NCBI GenBank assembly: GCA_900696645.1
Contig: CAADGV010000026.1
Span: forward strand, 62,001-126,000
Reading direction: 5' to 3'
Source: an uncultured Chlorobiota bacterium
GTDB taxonomy: Bacteria > Bacteroidota > Ignavibacteria > UBA10030 > UBA6906
Length of the DNA stretch: 64,000 nucleotides
A model generated the notes under the pieces. That model was given only the letters and a program-made list of their open reading frames with translations, did no database searches and was not told where the DNA came from. Each line of letters begins with the position of its first letter. Within the stretch, counting starts at the first letter, position 1. Made by a program: the position numbers and the translations under genes. This document shows positions 35,513 through 44,933 of this stretch, in pieces.

Positions 35513-35980
35513 TGAAGTACCTTCTGCATAAAGAAATCGGAAAAGCAATCTGAAGAATGATTTTGCGCGCAGAAATATATGAACGCTTTCCATCATGCAC
35601 AAGGTCGATTCAATCTCATTACTTAATCGAACAACCTGTGTGAGAATCTGTTTTGTAATCTCGACGATTGCGGAGAGCTTTTTACAAGTAAAGTTATGAT
35701 AACAGTCGCTGTTTTATTTTGAAGAAATGCATGTCTTGACTTCGCGTTTCACATTCTCTCACCCGAATCAAGTCATCTTCGAAGTTTCCAACTACTTCCA
35801 TTCGAACTTCTCCGAGACACTTAGCGTTCTCAGACTCAAGTCAATTCCTTAGCTATTTTCCAACATTCGGTCAGTTGTCATGAGGTTGGAACCTGAATTT
35901 CCTGCGAAAATAGGGCAATCCAAGGCAAAAAATGAGATTCCTACGATATCTCTTGACAATATCTCTGAATATACCTTATC
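35513..35980. other. 468-nt divergent intergenic region (ABC ATPase / lacI)
   Basis: It holds the lacI promoter at its right end and presumably the ATPase promoter. A small inverted repeat, AACAG-TCG-CTGTT, lies at 35701-35713. I see no copy of the 16-bp LacI-type palindrome on the ATPase side, so control of the ATPase by this regulator is not supported from sequence. No small gene is evident. Confidence 0.55.
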
Positions 35981-35982
35981 TT
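35953..35982 (+). promoter_or_regulatory. Promoter of the lacI-TonB receptor run
   Basis: TTGACA (35953-35958) is followed, after 17 or 18 nt, by TTATCT or TATCTT (35976-35982). The operator palindrome begins 1-2 nt later, over the expected transcription start. This geometry predicts autorepression and recurs at 53015-53043. Confidence 0.65.
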
Positions 35983-35983
35983 G

Positions 35984-35999
35984 TTGGAAGCGCTTCCAA
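35984..35999. promoter_or_regulatory. LacI-family operator, copy 1
   Basis: TTGGAAGCGCTTCCAA is a perfect 16-bp palindrome with the central CG typical of LacI/GalR operators. It sits directly after the -10 box and 38 nt before the lacI ATG. An identical copy is at 53044-53059, before the amylase run. Confidence 0.85.
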
Positions 36000-36037
36000 A
36001 GTTTTCGAGTATTCCATCCACGGCAGACGCCTTCGAA

Positions 36038-37120
36038 ATGGGCATCACGATTTACGACTTGGCGAGAGAGGCAGGAGTTGGGTTGGGGACGGTTTCACGT
36101 TGTCTCAACAACCATCCGAGTGTTTCCGCGAAAACCCGCGAGAAAGTCCTTGCAGTTGCCAAACGTCTCAGCTACCAGCCTCACGCTCACGCCCAGCGCC
36201 TTGCATCCCGAAAAGCCAACACCGTCTCGACAATTATTCCGTTTTTTACGAATTACTTTTTCATCGAAGTACTTCAGGGTGTGCAGGATAAGGCTGCCGA
36301 ACTTGGATTTGATTTGATTTTGTATGGAGTGAACAATCCGTCGCAGGCGGAATATTATTTGCGTCGTTCACTGCATGGCGGGCGAGTTGACGGCGTTATG
36401 TTCTTTTCGATGCAGTTTCCTGAATCGTTCGTGCTGAAGTTCCAACAGATGAAGCTCCCGGTCGTAATCGTGGATTCATATCACGAGAAGTTTGATTCGA
36501 TGTTAGTGAAGAACCACGAAGGCGCAATGCAGGCAACACGGCATTTGATTGGTCTGGGACATCGCAACATCGGCATGATCAACGCAAGCCTTGACACACG
36601 CCCCGCGAAAGAACGTCTGAGCGGATACAAGAAAGCGTTGGAAGAGGCGCAAATTCCATTTGACATGGAACGCGTTGTCATTACCTCAAACGGCAAACAG
36701 GATGGATTCAACCGGGAAGCCGGCTACGAATCAATGAAGGAAATCATCCGTCGAAGTATCGGTCACAATCACATCAGCGCGGTGTTTATTGCGAGCGACG
36801 TGCAGGCGATCGGGGCGCTACAAGCGGCGCGGGAACTTGGCGTTCGTGTTCCCGAAGATATTGCTGTCGTCGGCTTTGATGATATCGAACTCGCGCAGCA
36901 TGCACAACTGACAACGGTTCGCCAACCGATGCATGAAATGGGAACAATCGCGTTGCAGATGCTGGTGGACAGAACAAAGAATCCCGATGCGTCGCCTAAA
37001 CTCTCTACCTTCCTGCCCGAACTCGTGATCCGCCAGACATGCGGGGCAGGCGGAAAAGAAAGCTCCTCAGCTCTCGCATCTCGCGACGGCGGGATTGAAC
37101 TTGAACCTTCAGCAACTTAG
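36038..37120 (+). CDS. LacI-family transcriptional regulator of glucan utilisation
   Basis: A 360-aa regulator. The N-terminal helix-turn-helix is ITIYDLAREAGVGLGTVSRCLN (about 3-24), followed by the hinge (AQRLASRK, about 53-60) and a periplasmic-binding-protein-like effector domain (FIASDVQAIGALQAARELGVRVPEDIAVVGFDDIELAQ). The ATG at 36038 was chosen because the longer frame would begin with a TTG inside the operator. The two identical palindromes before this gene and before the amylase run are its obvious targets. Maltose or malto-oligosaccharide as inducer is inferred from context, as for MalR-like proteins. It is the first gene of the run with the TonB receptor, 37 nt away. Confidence 0.93.
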   Translation: MGITIYDLAREAGVGLGTVSRCLNNHPSVSAKTREKVLAVAKRLSYQPHAHAQRLASRKANTVSTIIPFFTNYFFIEVLQGVQDKAAELGFDLILYGVNNPSQAEYYLRRSLHGGRVDGVMFFSMQFPESFVLKFQQMKLPVVIVDSYHEKFDSMLVKNHEGAMQATRHLIGLGHRNIGMINASLDTRPAKERLSGYKKALEEAQIPFDMERVVITSNGKQDGFNREAGYESMKEIIRRSIGHNHISAVFIASDVQAIGALQAARELGVRVPEDIAVVGFDDIELAQHAQLTTVRQPMHEMGTIALQMLVDRTKNPDASPKLSTFLPELVIRQTCGAGGKESSSALASRDGGIELEPSAT

Positions 37121-37157
37121 TAATGACCTTGATTTAACGTCTACGCATGGAGTGACT

Positions 37158-39887
37158 ATGAAACAACATGTACTACTTGCAGCCCTTCTCTTGACCGTTG
37201 CGATGGGTATAGCATTGGCCGGAACAACCGGTAAGATTGCAGGCGTCGTGAAGGATGACAAGACCGGAGAGGAGATCGTCGGGGCAAATGTCGTGATTGA
37301 GGGGACAACCCGCGGCGCTGCGACAAATGTTGACGGCTACTTCGTTATTCTGAACGTGCCTCCCGGAAAGTACACTCTCGTCGCATCTGCCGTGGGCTAC
37401 AACCGGAAGACGGTCACGAACGTCAGCGTGTCAATCGACCTCACGACTACAATCAACTTCAACCTTCCGTCGGATGTTGTTCAGCAGGAAGAAGTCATTG
37501 TTGTTGCTGAGAAGCCGATTATCCAGAGGGATCTTACAGCAAAAACAGCGGTCATCGGAAATGAACAAATTTCCGCTCTTCCTGTCACAGAAGTCTCGCA
37601 GGTGTTGTCGCTGCAAGCAGGTTTCGTTGCAGGAAGCCTGCGCGGCGGCCGGTCGGGCGAAGTGGCCTACTGGATTGACGGCGTGCCCATTACCGACGTC
37701 TACAACGGCAGCCAGGTTGTGGAAGTTAACAAGAATCTCATTCAGGAATTGCAGCTTGTATCCGGTGCCTTCAATGCGGAGTACGGCCAGGCAATGTCGG
37801 GCATAGTGAATATCGCCACAAAAGAGGGAAGTTCGAAGTTCACCGGAGGAGTCGGTTCGTATATCGGCGATTATGTCAGCAGCCACACGGATGTTTTTCC
37901 CGGCATTGATAAAATCAGTCCGACGGCAATCCGGAATTTCGAAGCCAATCTCAGCGGGCCGATTGTGGGTGATGACTTGACTTTCTTTGCTAACGGTCGA
38001 TACATCTATTTCGACGGCTGGCTGAGCGGTTACCGTCGGTTCAATCCTTCAAACGTTGCATTAAGAGATTCCAACAGCCTGTCACGAGATCCTTCGACAG
38101 GGCTGGGGGATAGCGCCCGCGTTCCTCTTAACGATAGCGAGAGAAAATACGCCCAAGGTAAAATCACCTGGCGTCCCATCGGAACACTGAAAGCAACCCT
38201 GAACTATATCTTTGATAACACGCGATCACGCCCCGGATTTGATGCCGGAAGATACCGCGGATACTTCTACAACCCTGATGGCGTCGGTTATAACTATGAT
38301 GTAAGCAACACGTTCATTTTCCAGATGAGCCATACGCTGGGTGCCCGTACATTCTACACGCTGGGCGGGTCGTATTTCGACAAGAATTCCAAATACTATT
38401 TGTATGAAAATCTGAATGACCCCCGTTACGTCCATCGTGAAGTATTCAATACACGTTTCGATTCGTACAGTTTTGCAACGGGCGGAACCGACAACGGTCG
38501 CTTTGAGCGATCAACAAAAACGTTGCTTGTAAAAGGCGATATTTCCAGCCAGCTAAATGAATCCAATCTCGTAAAGGCGGGAGTTGAATTCAGGAGCCAC
38601 CGGCTATTCTATGAAAGCTATGAACTGATTCCGGTTCTTTCGCAAACGGCTTTTGATCCTCTCAATCCCTACATCCAGACGAGAATTCCTCCGTATACGT
38701 CTCCTTCGTATGAAACATACACACACAAGCCCACGGAATTCTCCGCCTATATTCAGGACAAGATGGAGTTCAAAGACTTCATCCTGAACATCGGCGTGCG
38801 GTTCGACTACTTCCAGCCCGACGGCGTTGTGCTTGCCGATGAAAGCGACCCGAACATCTACGACCCGATCAGAGAAGAAAACAAAGTAAAGACTCTGGAG
38901 GAACGGCGAACGTACTGGTACAAGAAGGCATCCGCTAAATCACAATTCAGTCCGCGTATCGGGGCGTCGTTCCCCATTACTGCGCGTGGTGTTGTTCACT
39001 TTTCCTACGGGCACTTTTTCCAGATTCCGCGGTTCGAGCGGCTGTATCAGCGGCCCGAATTCAAGGTGTTGAATAACGGCGGCGATCAGGGAACGATCGG
39101 TAATGCCGACCTGAAGCCGGAACAAACCATCAACGGCGAAATCGGTATTCAGCAACAACTTGCCGATGACATTTCAGTTGACCTCACGGCATACATTCGC
39201 GACATCCGTAATCTTACCACAACAGGCAACGAGCGGATCAACACATTCGGCGGCGGTTCCCTCTACAGCAAATATCAGAACAAGGATTTCGGCTTTGTGA
39301 AGGGCATTGTGCTGACAGTGGATAAGAGATTTGCGGGAGGTTTTGCCGCGACACTCGACTATACATATCAGGTGGCGAAAGGGAGCGGTTCAAATCCAGA
39401 TGACGCGGCGAATGCCGTCAGGGGGGGCACGCTTCCCGAAGTACAACTCACGCCGCTCGGATGGGATCAGCGCCACACGCTGAACATCACGGCTTCGTAC
39501 AATGGCAACGGATGGGGCGGAAGCTTGATTTCACAGTACGGAAGCGGCACACCGTACACGCCCCGCCGCGTTACCGACATTTCCACACTTTCAACGAACA
39601 GCCAACTCAAGCCGGCATTCTTCAACGTGGACGTGAGGGCGTTCTATGAGGTTCCACTTGATGTTGTCAGACTTGTGGCGTTTGTACGTGTCTTCAATCT
39701 GTTTGATGTCAAGAATGAAACCAATGTGTTCGATGATACCGGCCGTGCAGGCTTCACCACGGACTATGAAAAGGCGCTTCGCGAGAATACGCAACAGCGG
39801 GTCAATTCCGTAGCCGATTGGTTCAGGATACCGGGCAACTACTCCGAGCCGCGACGCATTGAACTTGGACTTAATCTGGAGTTCTGA
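37158..39887 (+). CDS. TonB-dependent receptor with carboxypeptidase-regulatory-like domain
   Basis: A 909-aa outer-membrane receptor. Signal peptide MKQHVLLAALLLTVAMGIALA; then a CarboxypepD_reg-like beta-sandwich (about 22-115, GKIAGVVKDDKTGEEIVGANVVIEG), a plug domain (about 130-240, with YWIDGVPITDVYNG and AFNAEYGQAMSGIVNIATKEG), and a long barrel ending in RRIELGLNLEF with a terminal Phe. This is the SusC/OMP architecture, but no SusD-like lipoprotein gene follows. GGAG lies 9 nt before the ATG at 37158. It lies in the run headed by the LacI gene, upstream of the Asp-rich surface protein (5-nt gap). Uptake of malto-oligosaccharides is inferred from regulation and neighbours. Confidence 0.9.
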   Translation: MKQHVLLAALLLTVAMGIALAGTTGKIAGVVKDDKTGEEIVGANVVIEGTTRGAATNVDGYFVILNVPPGKYTLVASAVGYNRKTVTNVSVSIDLTTTINFNLPSDVVQQEEVIVVAEKPIIQRDLTAKTAVIGNEQISALPVTEVSQVLSLQAGFVAGSLRGGRSGEVAYWIDGVPITDVYNGSQVVEVNKNLIQELQLVSGAFNAEYGQAMSGIVNIATKEGSSKFTGGVGSYIGDYVSSHTDVFPGIDKISPTAIRNFEANLSGPIVGDDLTFFANGRYIYFDGWLSGYRRFNPSNVALRDSNSLSRDPSTGLGDSARVPLNDSERKYAQGKITWRPIGTLKATLNYIFDNTRSRPGFDAGRYRGYFYNPDGVGYNYDVSNTFIFQMSHTLGARTFYTLGGSYFDKNSKYYLYENLNDPRYVHREVFNTRFDSYSFATGGTDNGRFERSTKTLLVKGDISSQLNESNLVKAGVEFRSHRLFYESYELIPVLSQTAFDPLNPYIQTRIPPYTSPSYETYTHKPTEFSAYIQDKMEFKDFILNIGVRFDYFQPDGVVLADESDPNIYDPIREENKVKTLEERRTYWYKKASAKSQFSPRIGASFPITARGVVHFSYGHFFQIPRFERLYQRPEFKVLNNGGDQGTIGNADLKPEQTINGEIGIQQQLADDISVDLTAYIRDIRNLTTTGNERINTFGGGSLYSKYQNKDFGFVKGIVLTVDKRFAGGFAATLDYTYQVAKGSGSNPDDAANAVRGGTLPEVQLTPLGWDQRHTLNITASYNGNGWGGSLISQYGSGTPYTPRRVTDISTLSTNSQLKPAFFNVDVRAFYEVPLDVVRLVAFVRVFNLFDVKNETNVFDDTGRAGFTTDYEKALRENTQQRVNSVADWFRIPGNYSEPRRIELGLNLEF

Positions 39888-39892
39888 GAACT

Positions 39893-42800
39893 ATGAAAAC
39901 TGCAACACGAATTCTCCTCTACGGTATTGCCCTGTGTGTGCCTGCTTCGTTGCTGTTTGCTCAAAGCAGCGACCGTACATACCGGCGAACGGCAATACTC
40001 AACGGCAACCAGGTCCGAACCGTGTTCGGCAACTGGGGCGTAATCGGGCAGCCTGCAGAACAAGGCAAGCGCGGCGCATGGAAAGATGATAACAACGGTT
40101 ACATAGGCGATGTAAGCCCCTTTGTCGGTGCGGAAGTGAAATACAGAGATACGCTCTTTCGAGCGATGATCTTCACGCCAACTGCACGCCCCCAGGCCGC
40201 GCCGCGCAGCGAGGATCCTGTAACAGGTAAGCCGTGGGCCTTCGAACCGGTTCAGGGATACTTCGCTCCCTCGCCAAATCAGAGCATTGCCATCAGCAAC
40301 AATCCCGCATCGTGGCCGCGTGAGTGGCCCGACAAACTGGGTGATCCTTCCGATCCGGGTTGGAGCGGCTCATGGAACGGCTACTTCGGCAAACGCGTCA
40401 GCGCCGATCTTGAAACGTACTTCAAGATGGATGATGCTAACTTCGAGCGCTTTAGTGATTCGACGAACAACGCCCGGCGAATCATGTTCCGGCCCGATTC
40501 ACGCAACCCTGCAAGAAAAGGGCTCGGACTCGAAATGAGTGTTCGCGGACTTCAATGGGCGCAATTTCTTGCACAGGACAATATCTTCTGGTTGTATGAA
40601 ATAACAAACACAAGCAACACGAACTACGATCGTGCCGTGTTCGGAATGCTCGTCGGAACATACGTCGGCGTAACGTCAACAGAAGGTGTCGGCGAGTATG
40701 ACGACGACTGGTCGTTTTATGATGTGAGGGAGAACATTACCTACACGGGCGATTTTGACCGCAACACATCACGGAATCCACGCTGGAATCAGAGATTTCC
40801 CGTCGGCATGGTCGGATACGCATTTCTTGAAAGTCCGGGCAACCCGTTCGACGGAATCGACAACGATGGCGATGCCGACTCGTCGGCAATCGGGCGTCTC
40901 GCAACGCCGTTTGCGGCGAACAGCTTCATCGATACATCGGTGATTATGCCCGGTCAGAGACTTGTGCTGATTCGGGATGACTTCAGCCGCGTGCTGTTCA
41001 CCGTGCCGAACGTTGATTCGGTGAAAGTGAAGACACGGGGAATGCCCGATTCCGTCTGGATTCGTCCGGGCGTGACGAAACGCGTTGCTGAAGGCAATAT
41101 CCAGTTCGATTTTCAGGGAAACCAGTTCGTCAATCCGAATGCGTATGACGGCATCGACAACAACTTCAACGGCTTGATCGATGAAAACTCGTCCATTCAC
41201 TACCGTCAATACAAAGTCAACCGCAATCCTCCTCATCAGGTACTTATTGATATTCTCCGCCCTGTTCGCTACGTGTCGTATCTAACCGGAGCAGGCACAA
41301 GCCCTCTCAGTATGATTGATGAAAAGAGAAACGATCTTGTTGACAACGACAATGATTGGAGCCGCGACAAAACTACCGGACAGCTCTTGTTCGATCCGGA
41401 CGGCAATCTTGTTGATGACGTCGGGCGCGATGGTATCCCGAAAACGAATGACGCAGGTGAAGGAGACGGGCAGCCGACATCAGGGTATCTTGCGAACGGA
41501 ACCGACACCGGACTTCCGGGCGAGCCGAATATCGACAAAACAGATGTTGATGAGTCGGATCAGATCGGCTTGTCGAGCTTCTTCTACTTCACGCCCGCAG
41601 GCGATTTCAGTATGGGGGATGATGAAGGGGCCTGGAGAAAAGTGGCACCGGGATTTTTTGATGTTCCGCTTTCCATCATAAACAACAGGCCTGAACGCGG
41701 GGAGGATGGCGACTTCACGTACAGTTCCGGTTACTTTCCGCTGCTGGCTGGGGAAACCGAGAGATTCTCTCTTGCCCTTGTGTACGGCGGCGGAAAGGGT
41801 GGATCGAGAGAAGATGATATTACCGATCTGCTCCGCAACAAGCGTACGGTGCAGAAAATCTATGATGCTAACTACCAATTTCCGACACCTCCGGATAAGC
41901 CCACGCTGACTGCGGTGGCAGGAGACAGGGAAGTCACGCTGTATTGGGATCGCCGGGCAGAGTTTTCGGTTGATCCTGTTCTGAAGATTAATGACTTCCA
42001 GGGCTACAAAATCTACAAGTCAACCGACCCGAATTTCAGCGACATTTTCACGATTACGGATGGTACCGGGACTCCGCGGGGGTACAGGCCGCTTGCACAG
42101 TTCGATCTCATTGATAGTATCAAGGGGTTCTTCCAGGCAACAGGCGAATTGTTCCAGGCGGCGCAAGGTTACAACATCTACCTCGGCGATGATACAGGGC
42201 TGCAGCACACGTTTGTGGACAGGGAAGTGCAGAACGGACGAAAGTACTACTATGCCGTTGTGGCGTACGACAGAGGAGATGATCTCAACAAAATCTTCCC
42301 GTCGGAAAATACAAAGCAAGTGACCGTCCTTCCATCGGGGATTGAAACGTACGACATTAACGTGGCGGTTGTTGTTCCGAACGCGAAGAGTGCCGGTTAT
42401 ATGCCACCTGCCAATTCCACACAGATGACTCAAACGGCAGGTGTGGGTACGGGTTCCGTCTTCTTCAAGGTCATCGACCAAACCAGAGTAACGGGAAACA
42501 AGTACACGGTTACCTTCCTCGATACGCAGGTTGACACAATCGACAACAACGGTAACGGAATCAAAGACGCAGCCGATTCAACGGAATGGGATCGAAGGAC
42601 GTCGTTCTACTTTGTCCGTGACAACACTGAATACACCGAGCAGTTTGCAATCTCGGATACATTTGTCACGACGCTGAAGCGGAAACACCTCGTTCCTTCA
42701 AGTGTTTTGATCAAGAATGAACAGGGAGGGGTCATTCCTCCATCGGAATACAGAATTGATCAAGAGTTGGGCACCGTCCGTTCGCTTTCGCAGAGTTCCA

Positions 42801-43783
42801 TGCCGACGGGCAGGTACACCATCACATATCAATATCATCCGATATTCAGAAATCCATACATACAAGGAAGTCCGTTCGTAACAGAAACGAAGGATTCGGA
42901 TATTTTCGATGGCGTTCAGTTTTCCTTTAACAACCATTGGAGTACTACCATCATTGACAGTCTTTCGGGATGGAGCAGAGTCAATGCGTATCGCTTCGTG
43001 TTTTCTCAACTCAAAACGCAAGGACTTAACGGTCCGGTTGAGGGTTTCCGGAAGCCTGCCGACTATGAAATTCAATGTGCAAATACGGTTGTGGATACCT
43101 CCGAGATTGATGACGAACTGGGGGTGTTTGACCGTGTTCCGACCTATTTCCGGATTTACAATCTCACCGATAGTGCCTACGTGAAATTCGCGTTTGCCGA
43201 GAATCTCGTGGGCAACCCCCAGAGTATCGGCAGAATCTCTCCGCTTGATGAGATTGTGCTGCTTGAACGCAACCCGCGAGGTACGTTAAGCAGGACATGG
43301 AACATCTCGATTCTCAACAGGCTAAACGACCCGCCGGATACTCTGTATGCCCTCGGTACGGGGGATAATCTGCTGTTCAAAACGAGAAAGCCTTTCCATC
43401 AAGGCGATATGCTTGAGTTCACATCCGTGCTGCCCCGTGTCGATCTGGCGAAGGCAAAAAATGAGCTCGACAAGGTGAAGGTTGTGCCGAACCCGTATGT
43501 GACTGCCTCGGCGTTTGAGCCCCCCTTGCCGCCCGGTATTACGAGCGGCCGCGGGCAACGCAAAATAGACTTCACGCATCTTCCTGCAAATGCCCGTGTC
43601 AGCATCTTTACATCCCGCGGCGATCATGTGATAACTCTTGTGCATGAAGGCAGCATTGAAGATGGCACCGTCTCGTGGAATTTGAAGACTAAGGAAAACC
43701 TCGACATTGCGTTCGGCGTTTACTTCTATGTCGTGGAGTCTGAGGTGGGGAACAAAACCGGCAAGATTGCAATCATTAAGTGA
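39893..43783 (+). CDS. Large Asp-rich surface protein of the glucan locus
   Basis: A 1296-aa secreted protein with signal peptide ending at LLFAQ. No catalytic domain is recognised. Several Asp/Asn-rich loops resemble calcium-binding thrombospondin type-3 or dockerin loops: GIDNDGDADSS, YDGIDNNFNGLIDE, LVDNDNDWSRD and TIDNNGNGIKDAADS. A fibronectin type III-like domain (about 675-820) has PDKPTLTAVAGDREVTLYWDRR and FQGYKIYKSTDPNF. The C-terminus has KVVPNPYVTASAF and a FlgD-like ending GVYFYVVESEVGNKTGKIAIIK, which may be a divergent T9SS sorting domain. Placed directly between the receptor and the PorV-like gene, it is the best candidate for the binding partner that SusD provides elsewhere; this is inference. 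Confidence 0.72.
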   Translation: MKTATRILLYGIALCVPASLLFAQSSDRTYRRTAILNGNQVRTVFGNWGVIGQPAEQGKRGAWKDDNNGYIGDVSPFVGAEVKYRDTLFRAMIFTPTARPQAAPRSEDPVTGKPWAFEPVQGYFAPSPNQSIAISNNPASWPREWPDKLGDPSDPGWSGSWNGYFGKRVSADLETYFKMDDANFERFSDSTNNARRIMFRPDSRNPARKGLGLEMSVRGLQWAQFLAQDNIFWLYEITNTSNTNYDRAVFGMLVGTYVGVTSTEGVGEYDDDWSFYDVRENITYTGDFDRNTSRNPRWNQRFPVGMVGYAFLESPGNPFDGIDNDGDADSSAIGRLATPFAANSFIDTSVIMPGQRLVLIRDDFSRVLFTVPNVDSVKVKTRGMPDSVWIRPGVTKRVAEGNIQFDFQGNQFVNPNAYDGIDNNFNGLIDENSSIHYRQYKVNRNPPHQVLIDILRPVRYVSYLTGAGTSPLSMIDEKRNDLVDNDNDWSRDKTTGQLLFDPDGNLVDDVGRDGIPKTNDAGEGDGQPTSGYLANGTDTGLPGEPNIDKTDVDESDQIGLSSFFYFTPAGDFSMGDDEGAWRKVAPGFFDVPLSIINNRPERGEDGDFTYSSGYFPLLAGETERFSLALVYGGGKGGSREDDITDLLRNKRTVQKIYDANYQFPTPPDKPTLTAVAGDREVTLYWDRRAEFSVDPVLKINDFQGYKIYKSTDPNFSDIFTITDGTGTPRGYRPLAQFDLIDSIKGFFQATGELFQAAQGYNIYLGDDTGLQHTFVDREVQNGRKYYYAVVAYDRGDDLNKIFPSENTKQVTVLPSGIETYDINVAVVVPNAKSAGYMPPANSTQMTQTAGVGTGSVFFKVIDQTRVTGNKYTVTFLDTQVDTIDNNGNGIKDAADSTEWDRRTSFYFVRDNTEYTEQFAISDTFVTTLKRKHLVPSSVLIKNEQGGVIPPSEYRIDQELGTVRSLSQSSMPTGRYTITYQYHPIFRNPYIQGSPFVTETKDSDIFDGVQFSFNNHWSTTIIDSLSGWSRVNAYRFVFSQLKTQGLNGPVEGFRKPADYEIQCANTVVDTSEIDDELGVFDRVPTYFRIYNLTDSAYVKFAFAENLVGNPQSIGRISPLDEIVLLERNPRGTLSRTWNISILNRLNDPPDTLYALGTGDNLLFKTRKPFHQGDMLEFTSVLPRVDLAKAKNELDKVKVVPNPYVTASAFEPPLPPGITSGRGQRKIDFTHLPANARVSIFTSRGDHVITLVHEGSIEDGTVSWNLKTKENLDIAFGVYFYVVESEVGNKTGKIAIIK

Positions 43784-44823
43784 TGACGACCATGAAAACA
43801 AACACTATACACCTGAACAGAATGGTATGGCTCATCCTTGCGATGGCCATCGGTACACTACCGGCAATGACGCAATCAAAGGTTGGCACTACTGCCGGAC
43901 AGTTTCTCGGAATATCAGTCGGGCCACGCGCCATCTCGATGGGCGGCGCATACGTCGCCAACAGTAATGACGCAACAACGCTGTACTGGAACCCCGGTGC
44001 TTTCGCCCAGGCTGCCAAGTCGCAAATTGCGTTTTCGAACACCAACTGGATTGCCGGCACGACATTCCGCTGGGCCGGCGCAATGTTCAATCTTGACGGC
44101 GAAAATGCTGTTGGTGTCAGCTTCACACAACTTGATTACGGTGAAGAAGAAGTTACCACTGTCGCCAATCCCGACGGTACGGGAGAGCGGTGGGCAGCGC
44201 AGGACTTTGCTGTTGGTGTTTCCTATTCAAGAAGGCTTACTGATAGATTCTCTATGGGTGGATCGGTGAAGTATGTGAGTCAGTCGATTTGGAACGAGTC
44301 GGCAAGCACGATCACGTTTGACCTCGGGCTGTTGTTTGTAACCGGGTTCAACGACATGCGTCTCGGCGTGTCCATGTCGAACTTCGGCGGCGATTTGAAG
44401 CTTGACGGACGTGACTTGTTGAACAGGGTAGATATCGATCCCGACAATTCCGGCTCGAACAAGGATCTTGTCGCAACACTCAAAACGGATTCGTGGCCAA
44501 CACCGCTGCTGTTCCGCGTCGGCGTGGCGATGGATGTTGTGAAGAATGACGAATTTGCCGTGACGCTTGCTGCCGATGCATTGCGGCCGAGCGATAATGT
44601 CGAGACCCTGAATCTCGGGGGGGAAGTCGCATGGAATGATATGGTGTTTCTGCGCGGCGGCTATAAGTCCCTTTTCGGAGAAGAAGTACAGGAGGGCTTG
44701 TCGTTGGGCGCAGGGTTGAAGTATAAAGCCGAAGGCTTGGCGCAAATCGAGTTCAACTACTCCTTCAGCAAGTTTGGTCTGTTCGGCAATCTGAATACCA
44801 TCGCGGTTGCCATCGGATTTTAG
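43783..44823 (+). CDS. PorV/PorQ-family outer-membrane protein
   Basis: A 346-aa predicted outer-membrane beta-barrel. After a signal peptide (about 30 aa) comes GTTAGQFLGISVGPRAISMGGAYVANSNDATTLYWNPG, the hallmark N-terminus of the PorV/PorQ (UPF0164) family, which resembles FadL barrels. PorV shuttles T9SS cargo from the translocon to the attachment complex. The barrel strands run to the terminal aromatic residue (VAIGF). The ATG at 43783 overlaps the upstream stop (TGATG), indicating coupling; an ATG at 43792 is an alternative. Placement inside the glucan run suggests a dedicated carrier or channel for this system's surface proteins, rather than the general PorV; that is inferred. Confidence 0.82.
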   Translation: MTTMKTNTIHLNRMVWLILAMAIGTLPAMTQSKVGTTAGQFLGISVGPRAISMGGAYVANSNDATTLYWNPGAFAQAAKSQIAFSNTNWIAGTTFRWAGAMFNLDGENAVGVSFTQLDYGEEEVTTVANPDGTGERWAAQDFAVGVSYSRRLTDRFSMGGSVKYVSQSIWNESASTITFDLGLLFVTGFNDMRLGVSMSNFGGDLKLDGRDLLNRVDIDPDNSGSNKDLVATLKTDSWPTPLLFRVGVAMDVVKNDEFAVTLAADALRPSDNVETLNLGGEVAWNDMVFLRGGYKSLFGEEVQEGLSLGAGLKYKAEGLAQIEFNYSFSKFGLFGNLNTIAVAIGF

Positions 44824-44922
44824 CGCATTAGGAAGAGATGTTTCATAACGGAAGGAGGAATGTCATAGAAGATGCAGGTATCTATAATGCTCCATCAACA
44901 AAATCCACAATTCAAATCATTC

Positions 44923-44928
44923 AGGAGG
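44923..44928 (+). promoter_or_regulatory. Shine-Dalgarno deciding the start at 44934
   Basis: A perfect AGGAGG lies 5 nt before the ATG at 44934, which begins a signal peptide. This rules out the longer frame from 44838. Confidence 0.8.
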
Positions 44929-44933
44929 TCAAC

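Noticed and set aside
35579-35592. TGAACGCTTTCCA as a possible catabolite or LacI-type half-site upstream of the ABC ATPase
   Set aside because: It is not palindromic and matches the 16-bp operator only on one side.
35981-36037. Upstream TTG start for the LacI gene
   Set aside because: The extra 19 codons translate the operator palindrome and precede the normal helix-turn-helix N-terminus; the ATG at 36038 fits the family.
40850-41580. Dockerin modules in the 1296-aa surface protein
   Set aside because: Asp-rich loops are present, but the paired 22-residue helix-loop pattern of dockerins is not; I describe them only as calcium-loop-like.
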